64,000 nt of DNA from Pedococcus dokdonensis. GTDB taxonomy: Bacteria > Actinomycetota > Actinomycetes > Actinomycetales > Dermatophilaceae. Where the stretch lies: the NCBI RefSeq assembly GCF_900104525.1, contig NZ_LT629711.1, positions 124,001-188,000 on the forward strand, read 5' to 3'. Each line of letters begins with the position of its first letter. Position 1 is the stretch's first letter. Below, in pieces: positions 36,035 to 44,423 of the stretch. The translations under genes and the position numbers were made by a program. The notes under the pieces are model-generated. The model ran no database searches. It had not been told where the DNA came from and saw only the letters and a list, made by a program, of their open reading frames with translations.

Positions 36035-36097
36035 GTCGCCCAATCTGGCACAGCCGGCCGGCGGGTCAGGGCCGCCGTCCACAGGTCCCACAGACGC

Positions 36098-36140
36098 CGC
36101 GAGGGGCGGATCCGACCAGTGGTCGGACCCGCCCCTCGCG
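36098..36140. terminator. Strong hairpin after the DUF5679 gene
   Basis: 21-base arms (36098-36118, 36120-36140) with one G-T type mismatch and a one-base loop. Confidence 0.75.
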
Positions 36141-36156
36141 TGGGGAAGGCCTGGGG

Positions 36157-36315
36157 TCAGGCCTTGCCGAGAATGCGGTTGAGGTTGGTGCCGCAGACGG
36201 GGCACACACCCTTGGCCATGCGGCGACCGTTGGTCTCCACGACACGGCCCTCGGCCTCGCGCTTCTCCTTGCACTTCACGCAGTAGAACTCGCCCTTGTA
36301 GGTCTCTTCAGCCAT
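36157..36315 (-). CDS. DUF5679 zinc-ribbon protein
   Basis: A 52-residue protein, MAEETYKGEFYCVKCKEKRE then VCPVCGTNLNRILGKA: two CxxC knuckles of a small zinc ribbon. The family DUF5679 is conserved in actinobacteria with unknown function. The ATG at 36315 has AGGAG 8 bases upstream; an ATG at 36321 lies too close to it. The preceding region is divergent from the crotonase gene. Confidence 0.88.
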   Translation of the reverse strand: MAEETYKGEFYCVKCKEKREAEGRVVETNGRRMAKGVCPVCGTNLNRILGKA

Positions 36316-36432
36316 CGCCATGTCTCCTTTGTTCACGGCACACGGTGCGCCGTCGGACTTCGGCCAACTTAGACCATGCTGAGCACAAAATCGCGCAAGG
36401 GGGGTGTGTGCGTCGTGCTCAGGGCCCACCCC

Positions 36433-36438
36433 TAGTCT
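36433..36438 (+). promoter_or_regulatory. -10 hexamer for crotonase gene
   Basis: TAGTCT ends 7 bases before the ATG at 36446. Confidence 0.5.
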
Positions 36439-36445
36439 TCGGCCC

Positions 36446-37270
36446 ATGAGCACGCTGCCGTGGTGGGAGACCGAGTTCGAGGACCTGCGGGTGGAGTCCA
36501 GGGAGGCCTCCGGACGTCGGATCGCCGTCGTGACCCTCGACCTGCCGCAGCGGCGCAACTCGATGAGCACTCCGATGACCGCGTCATGGGTGAGGCTGAT
36601 GGGGTTGCTGAGCACGGATGAGGCGCTTGCGGCGGTGGTCGTCACCGGTGCGGCACCGGCGTTCAGCGGCGGCGGTGACCTGTCGTGGATCGTCAAGGAC
36701 CCCGATGCGCCGGTCAGCGAGCTGCGCGACCGCATGCTCCGCTTCTACCGGTCGTGGCTCTCGATCCGTGATCTCGAGGTCCCGACGATCGCTGCGGTCA
36801 ACGGCGCGGCGATCGGCGCCGGGTTCGCCGTCGCGCTGGCCTGCGACCTGCGGTATGCCGCCGCGGACGCCCGGATCGGGGTGCCGTTCACCTCCTTGGG
36901 CCTGCACCCCGGCATGGCCACGACGTGGTCGCTGCCCGACGTCGCGGGCCACGCGGTCGCCCGCGACCTGCTGCTCACCGGCCGGGTCGTGACGGGGGCC
37001 GAGGCGGCCCAGCTGGGCCTGGTGTCCCGGGCGCTGCCCGTGGACGAGGTGCTGCCCGAGGCCGTCGCCGCAGCCGAGCGGATCGCCGCCGCCGCACCCG
37101 TCGCCACGCGGTTGACGCTCCAGGCGCTGCGCGACGGCGGGCACGCGACCTTCGAGGACGCCCTGCAGTGGGAGGCGCTGGCCCAGGCCGTCACCCTGGC
37201 GACCGAGGACCTGCACGAGGGCATCGCGGCGGCGGCGGCCAAGCGGCAGCCCACCTTCCAGGGCCGCTGA
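36446..37270 (+). CDS. Enoyl-CoA hydratase/isomerase family protein
   Basis: A 274-residue crotonase-fold protein. TGAAPAFSGGGDLSWI holds the first oxyanion-hole segment and AVNGAAIGAGFAVALACDLR the second. In rat and E. coli hydratases a Glu follows the GxP step; here the segment reads RIGVPFTSLGLHPGMATTW, so that Glu is replaced by Phe. The enzyme may be an isomerase, another crotonase reaction or a hydratase with altered chemistry. Monocistronic between a promoter hexamer and a strong hairpin; the ACAD operon starts directly after. Confidence 0.85.
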   Translation: MSTLPWWETEFEDLRVESREASGRRIAVVTLDLPQRRNSMSTPMTASWVRLMGLLSTDEALAAVVVTGAAPAFSGGGDLSWIVKDPDAPVSELRDRMLRFYRSWLSIRDLEVPTIAAVNGAAIGAGFAVALACDLRYAAADARIGVPFTSLGLHPGMATTWSLPDVAGHAVARDLLLTGRVVTGAEAAQLGLVSRALPVDEVLPEAVAAAERIAAAAPVATRLTLQALRDGGHATFEDALQWEALAQAVTLATEDLHEGIAAAAAKRQPTFQGR

Positions 37271-37276
37271 CCCTTG

Positions 37277-37351
37277 CCGACTTCTGGCCACCCACGCCCG
37301 ATGGTGGCCCGGATGAGGCGGTCTGGTGCAGCACCGGTGGCCAGAAGTCGG
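37277..37351 (+). terminator. Hairpin after crotonase gene
   Basis: 15-base perfect arms (37277-37291, 37337-37351) with a 45-base loop, core TTCTGGCCA/TGGCCAGAA. Confidence 0.6.
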
Positions 37352-37357
37352 AGGCTC

Positions 37358-37363
37358 TAGGGT
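37358..37363 (+). promoter_or_regulatory. -10 hexamer for the acyl-CoA dehydrogenase operon
   Basis: TAGGGT ends 6 bases before the ATG at 37370; leaderless geometry, directly after the preceding hairpin. Confidence 0.6.
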
Positions 37364-37369
37364 CGGGAC

Positions 37370-38620
37370 ATGGACTTCTCCCTGTCTCCCCGGGCGGCCG
37401 ACCTGCGCGACCGCGTCCGCGCGTTCCTCGACACCGAGATCGTGCCCGTCGAGGCGGCTGTCGAGGAGGACATCCGCAGCCGGCGCGAGAGTGGCGGTGA
37501 CCCGTGGACGCCATCGCCGGTGATCAAGGAGCTCCAGGCCAAGGCCCGCGCCCAGGGGCTCTGGAACCTGTTCCTGCCCCAGGAGCACGCCGGTCGGTAT
37601 GCCGCGGACTTCGGCACCGATGGCGGCGAGGGCCTGTCCAACGTCGACTACGCGCCGGTGGCCGAGGTGATGGGGCGCTCGGCGCTCGCTCCGCTGGTCT
37701 TCAACAGCAACGCCCCCGACACCGGCAACATGGAGGTGCTGCTGCGCTACGGCACGCCCGAGCAGCAGCGCGAGTGGCTCGAGCCGATGCTCGACGCGCG
37801 GATCCGCAGTGCGTTCTGCATGACCGAGCCCGAGGTCGCCTCCTCCGACGCGACCAACATGGCCGCCACGGCGGTGGTCGACGGCGACGAGGTGGTCATC
37901 AACGGCCGCAAGTGGTTCTCCACCGGGGTCGGCAACCCCGAGTGCCAGATCCTGGTCTTCATGGGGCTGTCGGACCCCGACGCCGACCGGCACTCACGCC
38001 ACACGATGGTGCTGGTCCCGCGTGACACCCCTGGCGTGCGCGTCGACCGGATGCTGTCGACGATGGGCTACCACGACGAGCCGCTCGGCCACGGTGAGGT
38101 GTCCTTCACCGACGTGCGGGTGCCGGTCGCCAACATCCTGCTGGGCCGGGGCCGCGCCTACGAGATCGCGCAGGGCCGGCTCGGACCGGGGCGGGTGCAC
38201 CACTGCATGCGGGCGATCGGGCTCGCCGAGCGCTCGCTCGAGCTGGCCTGCGAGCGCGCCCTGGCCCGCACCGCGTTCGGCAAGCCGATCGCGAAGCTGG
38301 GTGGCAACCTCGAGCGGATCGCCGACGCGCGGATCGCCATCAACCGCTCCCGCCTGCTGGTCATGCACGCCGCGTGGCTGCTCGACCAGGGGATGTCGCC
38401 GGCAGCGATGTCCGCCGTGAGCGAGATCAAGGTCGAGGTCCCCACCATGGCGCTCGACGTCATCGACCTGGCGATCCAGCTGCACGGTGGTGGCGGGATG
38501 ACGACCGACTTCCCGTTGGCCGCCGCATGGGTGGGCGCGCGGTCACTGCGGCTCGCCGACGGCCCGGACGAGGTGCACCGCGGCGTCGTGGGCCGCATCG
38601 AGCTCGGGAAGCACCAGTGA
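37370..38620 (+). CDS. Acyl-CoA dehydrogenase family protein
   Basis: A 416-residue flavoenzyme. SAFCMTEPEVASSDATNMA is the FAD/acyl binding loop, INGRKWFSTGVGNPECQIL follows, and RTAFGKPIAKLGGNLERIAD and IQLHGGGGMTTDFPLAAAW mark the C-terminal helical domain. First of three overlapping genes: acyl-CoA dehydrogenase, SDR, APH-type kinase. Human ACAD10 and ACAD11 fuse an APH-like kinase to exactly this type of dehydrogenase, so the gene set here is the split equivalent. Substrate inferred to be long- or branched-chain, or hydroxylated, acyl-CoA. Confidence 0.93.
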   Translation: MDFSLSPRAADLRDRVRAFLDTEIVPVEAAVEEDIRSRRESGGDPWTPSPVIKELQAKARAQGLWNLFLPQEHAGRYAADFGTDGGEGLSNVDYAPVAEVMGRSALAPLVFNSNAPDTGNMEVLLRYGTPEQQREWLEPMLDARIRSAFCMTEPEVASSDATNMAATAVVDGDEVVINGRKWFSTGVGNPECQILVFMGLSDPDADRHSRHTMVLVPRDTPGVRVDRMLSTMGYHDEPLGHGEVSFTDVRVPVANILLGRGRAYEIAQGRLGPGRVHHCMRAIGLAERSLELACERALARTAFGKPIAKLGGNLERIADARIAINRSRLLVMHAAWLLDQGMSPAAMSAVSEIKVEVPTMALDVIDLAIQLHGGGGMTTDFPLAAAWVGARSLRLADGPDEVHRGVVGRIELGKHQ

Positions 38621-39378
38621 GCCGCCGGGTCCTCGTGACCGGCGGCGCGTCCGGGCTGGGGGCGGCGCTGGTGCAGGCCTTCCGCGCAGCCGGGGACGAC
38701 GTGCTCGTCACCGACGTCCACGACGCCGAGGGCGTCGAGCTCGTCCTCGACATCACGTCGGACGACGACTGGGCCGCGGCCCTCGCGCAGGTCGAGGCGA
38801 GATGGGGTGGGCTCGACATCCTCGTCAACAACGCCGGCATCGCCGGAGGCGGGCGGATCGAGCTGTCGACCATCGAGGAGTGGCAGCGGATCATCGACGT
38901 CAACCTCCTCGGGGTGGTCCGCGGCACCCAGACCTTCACCCCTCTCTTCAAGCGGCAGGGCTCCGGTCACGTGGTCAACGTCGCCTCTCTCGCGGGGCTC
39001 GTCCACGCCGCCGGCATGGGGTCCTACAACGCCGTCAAGGCCGCGGTGGTCGCCTTCACCGAGACCACTGGTCACGAGCTGCATCCCTTTGGTGTCAAGG
39101 CATCCGCGGTCTGTCCGTCCTACTTCAAGACCAACCTGCTGAGCTCGATGCGTGGCTCCGACCGTCGGGTGGGTGCGGTCGTGGCAGGCATGATCGAGCG
39201 GGCCGCCCTGACGGCCGACGAGGTGGCGGCGGCTGTGCTGCAAGGGATCGCCGATGGTGACGACGTCATCGTCCCCGACGAGCCGGCGCGCCAGGCCTTC
39301 GCCCTCAAGTGGGGTGACCGCGCCGCATACGACGCGATGATGCGGCACCAGGCGGCCCGGCTGGCGGAGGACGCGTGA
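38617..39378 (+). CDS. Short-chain dehydrogenase/reductase
   Basis: A 253-residue SDR. VTGGASGLGAAL is the coenzyme-binding turn, DILVNNAGIAGGG the next conserved block, VNVASLAGLVHA the catalytic Ser strand, and SYNAVKAAV the Tyr/Lys pair. GTG overlaps the dehydrogenase stop by 4 bases. Likely oxidises the hydroxy group of an acyl substrate in the same pathway. The C-terminal part has no membrane segment. Confidence 0.92.
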   Translation: MSRRVLVTGGASGLGAALVQAFRAAGDDVLVTDVHDAEGVELVLDITSDDDWAAALAQVEARWGGLDILVNNAGIAGGGRIELSTIEEWQRIIDVNLLGVVRGTQTFTPLFKRQGSGHVVNVASLAGLVHAAGMGSYNAVKAAVVAFTETTGHELHPFGVKASAVCPSYFKTNLLSSMRGSDRRVGAVVAGMIERAALTADEVAAAVLQGIADGDDVIVPDEPARQAFALKWGDRAAYDAMMRHQAARLAEDA

Positions 39379-40442
39379 GCGAGGCCACCGGCGCCAGGCC
39401 GGTGCGCGCCGAGGACGCCTTCGACGTGGACGCGGCGGTCCGGTGGCTGCGCACCCACGCCGACGACCGGTATGCCGCCGGGCTGGCGGGGGAGCCCGAG
39501 GTCCTGCAGTTCTCGGGTGGCGCCTCCAACCTCACCTACCTGCTCCGGTTTCCCAAGCTCGACCTCGTCCTTCGGCGCGGTCCCAGAGGCACCAAGGCGC
39601 AGGGCGCCCACGACATGGGCCGCGAGCACCGCATCCAGGCCGCGCTGGGTCCGGTCTTCCCCTACGTGGCGACGATGGTCGCGAGGTGCGACGACCCATC
39701 GGTGCTGGGCTCGGACTTCTACGTGATGGAGCGCCTGGTCGGCACCGTGCCCCGCCGCGAGATGCCCGTCGAGCTCTCGCCCACCCAGGCGACCAGCCTC
39801 TGCGAGTCGATGCTCGACGTCCTCGTCGAGCTGCACTCGGTCGCCCCTGCCGCAGCCGGTCTCGACACCCTCGGCAAGGGGGCGGGCTACGTGCACCGGC
39901 AGGTCGAGGGCTGGTCGACCCGCTACCGCCGCGCCCACACCGAGGGGCAGCCCGACCTCGAGCGGGCGATGACCTGGCTCGACGAGCACCAGCCTGCCGA
40001 CGTGGGCAGCTGCGTGATCCACAACGACTACAAGCTCGACAACCTCGTGCTCGACCCGCACGACCCCACCCGCATCGTCGGCATCCTCGACTGGGAGATG
40101 GCCACCGTCGGCGACCCGCTGATGGATCTCGGCGCCGGTCTCGCCTACTGGGTGCAGGGCGACGACGACCCCGACTTCCAGAGCTTCCGCCGGGTGCCCA
40201 CCCACCTGCCCGGCATGCTCACCCGGGCCGAGATGATCGCGGGCTACGGCGAGCGCGCGGGTCGCACGGTCAGCGGCGACGACTCGGTCTTCTACGAGGC
40301 GTACGGCGTCTTCCGCCTCGCGGTCATCGCGCAGCAGATCTTCTACCGCTACGCCAACGGCCAGACCACGAACGACGCGTATGCGGCGTTCGGCCCGGCC
40401 GTCCATGTCCTCGACCGCCGCTTGGCCCGCCTGCTCGCCTGA
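39375..40442 (+). CDS. APH-family phosphotransferase linked to acyl-CoA dehydrogenase
   Basis: A 355-residue small-molecule kinase fold. FSGGASNLTYLLRFPKLDLV opens the N-lobe; SCVIHNDYKLDNLVLDPHD is the catalytic loop and GILDWEMATVGDPLMDLG the metal loop. It matches the ACAD10/11 kinase half. Its GTG overlaps the SDR stop by 4 bases, so all three proteins should be made in step. In the human proteins the kinase domain is thought to phosphorylate hydroxyacyl substrates; applying that here is inference. Not an antibiotic-resistance gene by context. Confidence 0.9.
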   Translation: MSEATGARPVRAEDAFDVDAAVRWLRTHADDRYAAGLAGEPEVLQFSGGASNLTYLLRFPKLDLVLRRGPRGTKAQGAHDMGREHRIQAALGPVFPYVATMVARCDDPSVLGSDFYVMERLVGTVPRREMPVELSPTQATSLCESMLDVLVELHSVAPAAAGLDTLGKGAGYVHRQVEGWSTRYRRAHTEGQPDLERAMTWLDEHQPADVGSCVIHNDYKLDNLVLDPHDPTRIVGILDWEMATVGDPLMDLGAGLAYWVQGDDDPDFQSFRRVPTHLPGMLTRAEMIAGYGERAGRTVSGDDSVFYEAYGVFRLAVIAQQIFYRYANGQTTNDAYAAFGPAVHVLDRRLARLLA

Positions 40443-40491
40443 CCCCGCGTCCGTCCCGGCGCGGGTCACCGGCGTTGTCGGCCCGCTCACC

Positions 40492-40497
40492 TATCGT
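40492..40497 (+). promoter_or_regulatory. -10 hexamer for YgjP-like gene
   Basis: TATCGT ends 7 bases before the ATG at 40505. Confidence 0.5.
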
Positions 40498-40504
40498 GGT
40501 GGAC

Positions 40505-41089
40505 ATGGGGAGTCCAGAGGTCGAGGTCCGGCGCAGTCGCAAGCGCCGCCGCACCGTGAGTGCCTACCGCGAGGGCGGCCGCACCATCGTGCTCATCCCC
40601 GCGCGGTTCACCAAGGCCGAGGAGCGGCAGTGGGTCGACACGATGCTGGAGCGGCTGGCTGCTGGTGACAAGAAGCGGCGGCCCAGCGACGCCCAGCTGC
40701 GCACCCGCTCGGCCGAGCTCTCGCAGCGCTACCTCGGGGGCCAGGCCAAGCCGACGAGCATCCGCTGGGTGACCAACCAGAACTCGCGCTGGGGGTCCTG
40801 CACCCCGGCGGACGGCACGATCCGCATCTCGACGAGGGTCCGCGGCATGCCGGGGTTCGTCCTCGACTACGTCATCCTGCACGAGCTGGCCCACCTGCTG
40901 TCGCCGGGCCACGGACCGGACTTCTGGCGGCTCCTGCAGGGCTACCCCAAGCTCGAGCGCGCCCGCGGCTACCTCGAGGGCGTCGCGGCGACCGCCGGGC
41001 TCGACCTGTCCGACGGCGAGACCGAGACCGGCGAGACCGAGGTCCCACAGCTGGGGCAGGCCGCGCTCGACTTCGGCCCCAGCGACTGA
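40505..41089 (+). CDS. YgjP/WLM-type M48-like metallopeptidase
   Basis: A 194-residue protein of the DUF45/YgjP group. SRWGSCTPADGTIRISTRV precedes the zinc site VILHELAHLLSPGHGPDFW, with HExxH and a downstream His. The N-terminal third is basic (RRSRKRRRTVSAYREG). YgjP-like proteins are cytosolic zinc peptidases with unknown substrates. Convergent with the NUDIX gene, only 7 bases apart. Confidence 0.88.
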   Translation: MGSPEVEVRRSRKRRRTVSAYREGGRTIVLIPARFTKAEERQWVDTMLERLAAGDKKRRPSDAQLRTRSAELSQRYLGGQAKPTSIRWVTNQNSRWGSCTPADGTIRISTRVRGMPGFVLDYVILHELAHLLSPGHGPDFWRLLQGYPKLERARGYLEGVAATAGLDLSDGETETGETEVPQLGQAALDFGPSD

Positions 41090-41096
41090 CCCGGCC

Positions 41097-41678
41097 TCAG
41101 GAGAGCAGCCGCTGGGCGGCCCGCACGAGCGGACCCAGCTCGGCCTCGGTCTCCGGCGGCATCCCGTCCACCGGCCACCACGCGACGTCGAGCGACTCGT
41201 CGCTCACGGCATACGCGGCATCGGCCCCGACCACGCCGGCGAACCGGATGTCGAGGTGCTCGGCGCACCGTCCGAAGGCGGGCGCGAGCAGGTGGTGCCG
41301 GTGCAGCTCGACGATGCGGGGGTCGAGGAGGAGGTCGGGCAGCCCGCTCTCCTCCCGTGCCTCCCGGGTCGCGGCGGCCAGGACGGTGGGGTCCTGCGGC
41401 TCGAAGTGGCCGCCGAACTGCAGCCACATCCCGGCCTTCGCGTGCAGCGTGAGCAACACACGTCCGAGCGACTCGTCGAGCACGATCGCCCCGGTGGTCA
41501 GGTGTTGCGGCGGGCCCTGCTTCCACATCGCGCCCGGGTGATCACGACAGTGCTCCAGCAGCTCCTTGCGCCACGACTCCTGCTGGGCGTCGGGGGCGTC
41601 CCACCCCTCCAGCCGCGTCATCGCGTCGGCACGCAGCGCCAGGTATCCGGTGGGCACGCCGGAGGGCGCGACCGTCAC
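41097..41678 (-). CDS. NUDIX hydrolase
   Basis: A 193-residue Nudix-fold pyrophosphatase. LQFGGHFEPQDPTVLAAATR runs straight into EAREESGL, giving the REAREESG helix core with slightly irregular spacing in front. The rest lacks a recognisable specificity motif. A start GTG at 41678 overlaps the DUF2342 gene stop by 4 bases, so the two are in one transcript. Probable house-cleaning of nucleotide derivatives; substrate unknown. Confidence 0.85.
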   Translation of the reverse strand: MTVAPSGVPTGYLALRADAMTRLEGWDAPDAQQESWRKELLEHCRDHPGAMWKQGPPQHLTTGAIVLDESLGRVLLTLHAKAGMWLQFGGHFEPQDPTVLAAATREAREESGLPDLLLDPRIVELHRHHLLAPAFGRCAEHLDIRFAGVVGADAAYAVSDESLDVAWWPVDGMPPETEAELGPLVRAAQRLLS

Positions 41679-43201
41679 CGACCGTCCTCGTCGGACGGAC
41701 CCGCCTCGCCGGACCGACCGTCCCCGTCGGACGGGCCCGCCTCGCTCTCGCTGAGGAGCTGGTCGAGGGCGGCGTCGAGGTCGGCGCTCTCGGAGGTGCC
41801 GAACCGCTCGACGTAGCCGAGCGGGTCGTCGAGGTCGGCGCCGGTGGGGGCGACGTCGGGGTGACCCCAGCCGGCGTCTCGACCGTCCGCGCCGTGCTTG
41901 GCCTCGAGGGCGGCCCAGAGGTTGGCCGCGTCGCGCAGCCGGCGGGGGCGCAGCTCGAGGCCGACCAGCCCGGCGAAGGCCTTCTCGGCCGGCCCACCGG
42001 TGGCCCGGCGGCGGCGGACCGCCTCGCCGAGGGCAGCGGACTGCGGCAGGTGGTCGCGGGTGGCGCGGTCGGCGACGACGTCGACCCAGCCCTCGACCAG
42101 CGCCAGGTAGGTCTCGAGCCGGGCCAGGGCGGCCCGCTGGGCCGGACTCGGGTCGGGCCGGAAGAGCTGGTCCTGGAGCGCCGACTGGAGCGCGGTGGCG
42201 TCACTGGCGTCGACGGACTGCAGGGCACTCTCGATCCGGTCGGTGTCGATGCTGATGTCGCGCGCGTAGTCGCGCACCGCCGCCACGAGCTGCGGTCCGA
42301 TCCAGGGCACCTCGGAGAACAACCGCACCCGGGCGGCCTCGCGCACCGCCAGGTAGATGCGGACCTGGTCGAGGTCGACGCCGAGACCCTCGGCGAACGC
42401 CTCGACGTTGGCGGGGAGCAGCGCAACGGACCGGTCGGCCACGAGGGGCAGCCCGACCTCGGTGCCGCTGACCGTCTCGGTGGCCAGCGTGCCGACCGCC
42501 TGCCCGACCTGCAGCCCGAACATGGCGCCGCTCATCTTGGCCAGCACCGGCTCCATCTGCCCGAGCATCGCGGCCGGGTCGACGCCAGCCGGGAGCAGCC
42601 CCTCGGGCAAACCGCCCTCGCCCAGCTGCTGCAGCTGGGCGCGCATGGCATCGCCGACGGCGCGGCCGACTCCCTCGGCCACCGGCTCGACGAGCGTGCC
42701 CCACGTGGTCATCGTGGCCTCGACCCACTCGGCCCGGCTCCAGGCATGCGTGGAGATGCCCGGGGCCTCGAATGCGGTGACCTCGTCGAGCCAGAGCTCC
42801 GCGACCTGGACGGCCTGGGCCAGCTGACGTCGAGCCGGCTCGCCGACGACGGAGTCGCCGGCCTCGGAGACCGTCTTGCGCGCGGTGTCGGTGGCCAGCG
42901 TCAGGTTGAAGGCGTCGGTGTCGGTGCTCGCGAACATCGACTGCATCTGGCCGACCATCATCTGGAGCATCGCCGGGTCGACCTGGTCGATCCCCATGTC
43001 CTTGAGGGCCTTCGCCATCTCGGGGTCGACCTGGCCGCCGGTCAGCCGGGCCAGCACCTCCTGGATCTCGGGCGACAGGGCATCGCCGAGCGGGTCGTCG
43101 GAGGGGCGGACGGAGGCGTCGTCGTCGTCGCGGCGGTGGCCGAACTGGTCGTCGAAGTCGTCGCCGAGCTGGTCGTCGGAGTCGCGGGGTAGGTCGGGCA
43201 C
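41675..43201 (-). CDS. DUF2342 zincin-like protein (Rv3195-like)
   Basis: A 508-residue protein. DALSPEIQEVLARLTGGQVD and ALKDMGIDQVDPAMLQMMVG are typical of the N-terminal part of the family, and VEGWVDVVADRATRDHLPQS and ELRPRRLRDAANLWAALE of the C-terminal part. The family is predicted to be zincin-like, but no HExxH is present; the candidate helix reads VREAARVRLFSEVPWIG. The N-terminal 35 residues and the C-terminal tail are acidic and unstructured. It is the counterpart of Rv3195 and conserved beside PDZ-Lon and UPF0182 genes. Confidence 0.85.
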   Translation of the reverse strand: MPDLPRDSDDQLGDDFDDQFGHRRDDDDASVRPSDDPLGDALSPEIQEVLARLTGGQVDPEMAKALKDMGIDQVDPAMLQMMVGQMQSMFASTDTDAFNLTLATDTARKTVSEAGDSVVGEPARRQLAQAVQVAELWLDEVTAFEAPGISTHAWSRAEWVEATMTTWGTLVEPVAEGVGRAVGDAMRAQLQQLGEGGLPEGLLPAGVDPAAMLGQMEPVLAKMSGAMFGLQVGQAVGTLATETVSGTEVGLPLVADRSVALLPANVEAFAEGLGVDLDQVRIYLAVREAARVRLFSEVPWIGPQLVAAVRDYARDISIDTDRIESALQSVDASDATALQSALQDQLFRPDPSPAQRAALARLETYLALVEGWVDVVADRATRDHLPQSAALGEAVRRRRATGGPAEKAFAGLVGLELRPRRLRDAANLWAALEAKHGADGRDAGWGHPDVAPTGADLDDPLGYVERFGTSESADLDAALDQLLSESEAGPSDGDGRSGEAGPSDEDGR

Positions 43202-43262
43202 AACTGCTCCTCAGTGGTCCTGAGAGGATGGTCTCTCACTAGACAACCACGCGGAGGCTTCA

Positions 43263-44423
43263 GTGAGTTCCCCCGGGCGGGCTGGGCAGGGCACCGTTCG
43301 CTCGCGGCGTAGCGCGATCGACGTCGCAGTGATCGGCACGGCCGACCCGGCGAGTCGTGCGGTGCTGCGTGCCCTGGTGTCCGCCGCGGCCCGCGGCACC
43401 ACCACCGCCCAGCCGGGTGGTGTCGACGGTGAGGCCAGGATCGGCACGGTGGTCGCGGTCGGCCCGGAGCCGGCCACCGTCGGGGGAGTGGAGCACCGTC
43501 ACGCCGACCCGGCCACGCCCGGCCTGGCCGCTGCGCTCACCGGGCTGCACGCCGCGGCATACATCGCGACGAGCACCAACCTCGAGCGCGACCTGGCGCT
43601 GGGCGCGCGAGCCCGGCGCGAGCGCAACCTGCGGGTGGCGCAGACGGTGATCACCTCGGCGGCGGCCGCCGGGCTGCGCCACCTCGTCGTGGTGACGTCG
43701 GCCCAGGTCTTCGGCGCCAGCGTCGACAACCCCGTGCCCCTGGAGGACGACGCCCCGTTGCGGGCCGCCTCCGACGAGGGGCAGGTCGGCGATCTGATGG
43801 ACGTCGAGCAGCTGGTGGCCGTGGCCCGTGAGGTGCACCCGGGGCTGACCATCACGGCGGTCCGCCCGGCCGCCCTCGTGGGCGACGGCGTCGACACCGT
43901 CATCACACGGCACTTCGAGGCACCGCGGCTGCTGACGCTGCGGGGCGCGGAGCCGGCCTGGCAGTTCTGCCACGTCGACGACCTCGGCTCCGCGGTCGCG
44001 CTCGTCCTGGCGCAGGGCGTCGGGGGTGCGGTCTCGGTCGGCGCCGACGGTCACCTGACGCAGCGCGACCTCGAGCGCATCACCGGGATGCGTCAGGTCG
44101 AGCTGAGCCTGGGTGCCGCCATGGGAACTGCCGACCGGCTCCACCGCGTTGGGGTGTTGCCGGCACCTGCCAGCGACCTCGCGTTCGTGGCCTTTCCCTG
44201 GGCGGTCTCCGCCCACACGCTGCGCGGTCGCGGCTGGGTGCCGGTCCACGACAACGAGACGTGCCTGGGCGTGCTCCTGGAGACGATCCGGGGGTCGCAC
44301 GCAGTGGCGGCGCGCAGACTGGACCGCAAGGATGCCGCTCTGGGGGCGGCGAGTGCCGCGGTGGCCCTGGTGGGCACGGCGGCGATCATGCGGCGACGCC
44401 GCAGGAAGGGTTCGACGGCATGA
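43263..44423 (+). CDS. NAD-dependent epimerase/dehydratase-like protein with C-terminal anchor
   Basis: A 386-residue extended-SDR protein. IDVAVIGTADPASRAVLRAL opens the Rossmann fold (a degenerate GxxGxxG), HLVVVTSAQVFGASVDNPVP is the central strand, and AEPAWQFCHVDDLGSAVALV resembles the FxHVDD of nucleotide-sugar epimerases. The catalytic YxxxK is not evident. The last 50 residues have a hydrophobic helix (ALGAASAAVALVGTAAIM) followed by RRRRRKG, likely a membrane anchor. ATG of moaE overlaps its stop, so they are co-expressed. Confidence 0.8.
   Translation: MSSPGRAGQGTVRSRRSAIDVAVIGTADPASRAVLRALVSAAARGTTTAQPGGVDGEARIGTVVAVGPEPATVGGVEHRHADPATPGLAAALTGLHAAAYIATSTNLERDLALGARARRERNLRVAQTVITSAAAAGLRHLVVVTSAQVFGASVDNPVPLEDDAPLRAASDEGQVGDLMDVEQLVAVAREVHPGLTITAVRPAALVGDGVDTVITRHFEAPRLLTLRGAEPAWQFCHVDDLGSAVALVLAQGVGGAVSVGADGHLTQRDLERITGMRQVELSLGAAMGTADRLHRVGVLPAPASDLAFVAFPWAVSAHTLRGRGWVPVHDNETCLGVLLETIRGSHAVAARRLDRKDAALGAASAAVALVGTAAIMRRRRRKGSTA

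Noticed and set aside
39375..40442. Aminoglycoside resistance gene
   Set aside because: The APH fold is there, but operon context and sequence match the ACAD10/11-type kinase, not antibiotic kinases.
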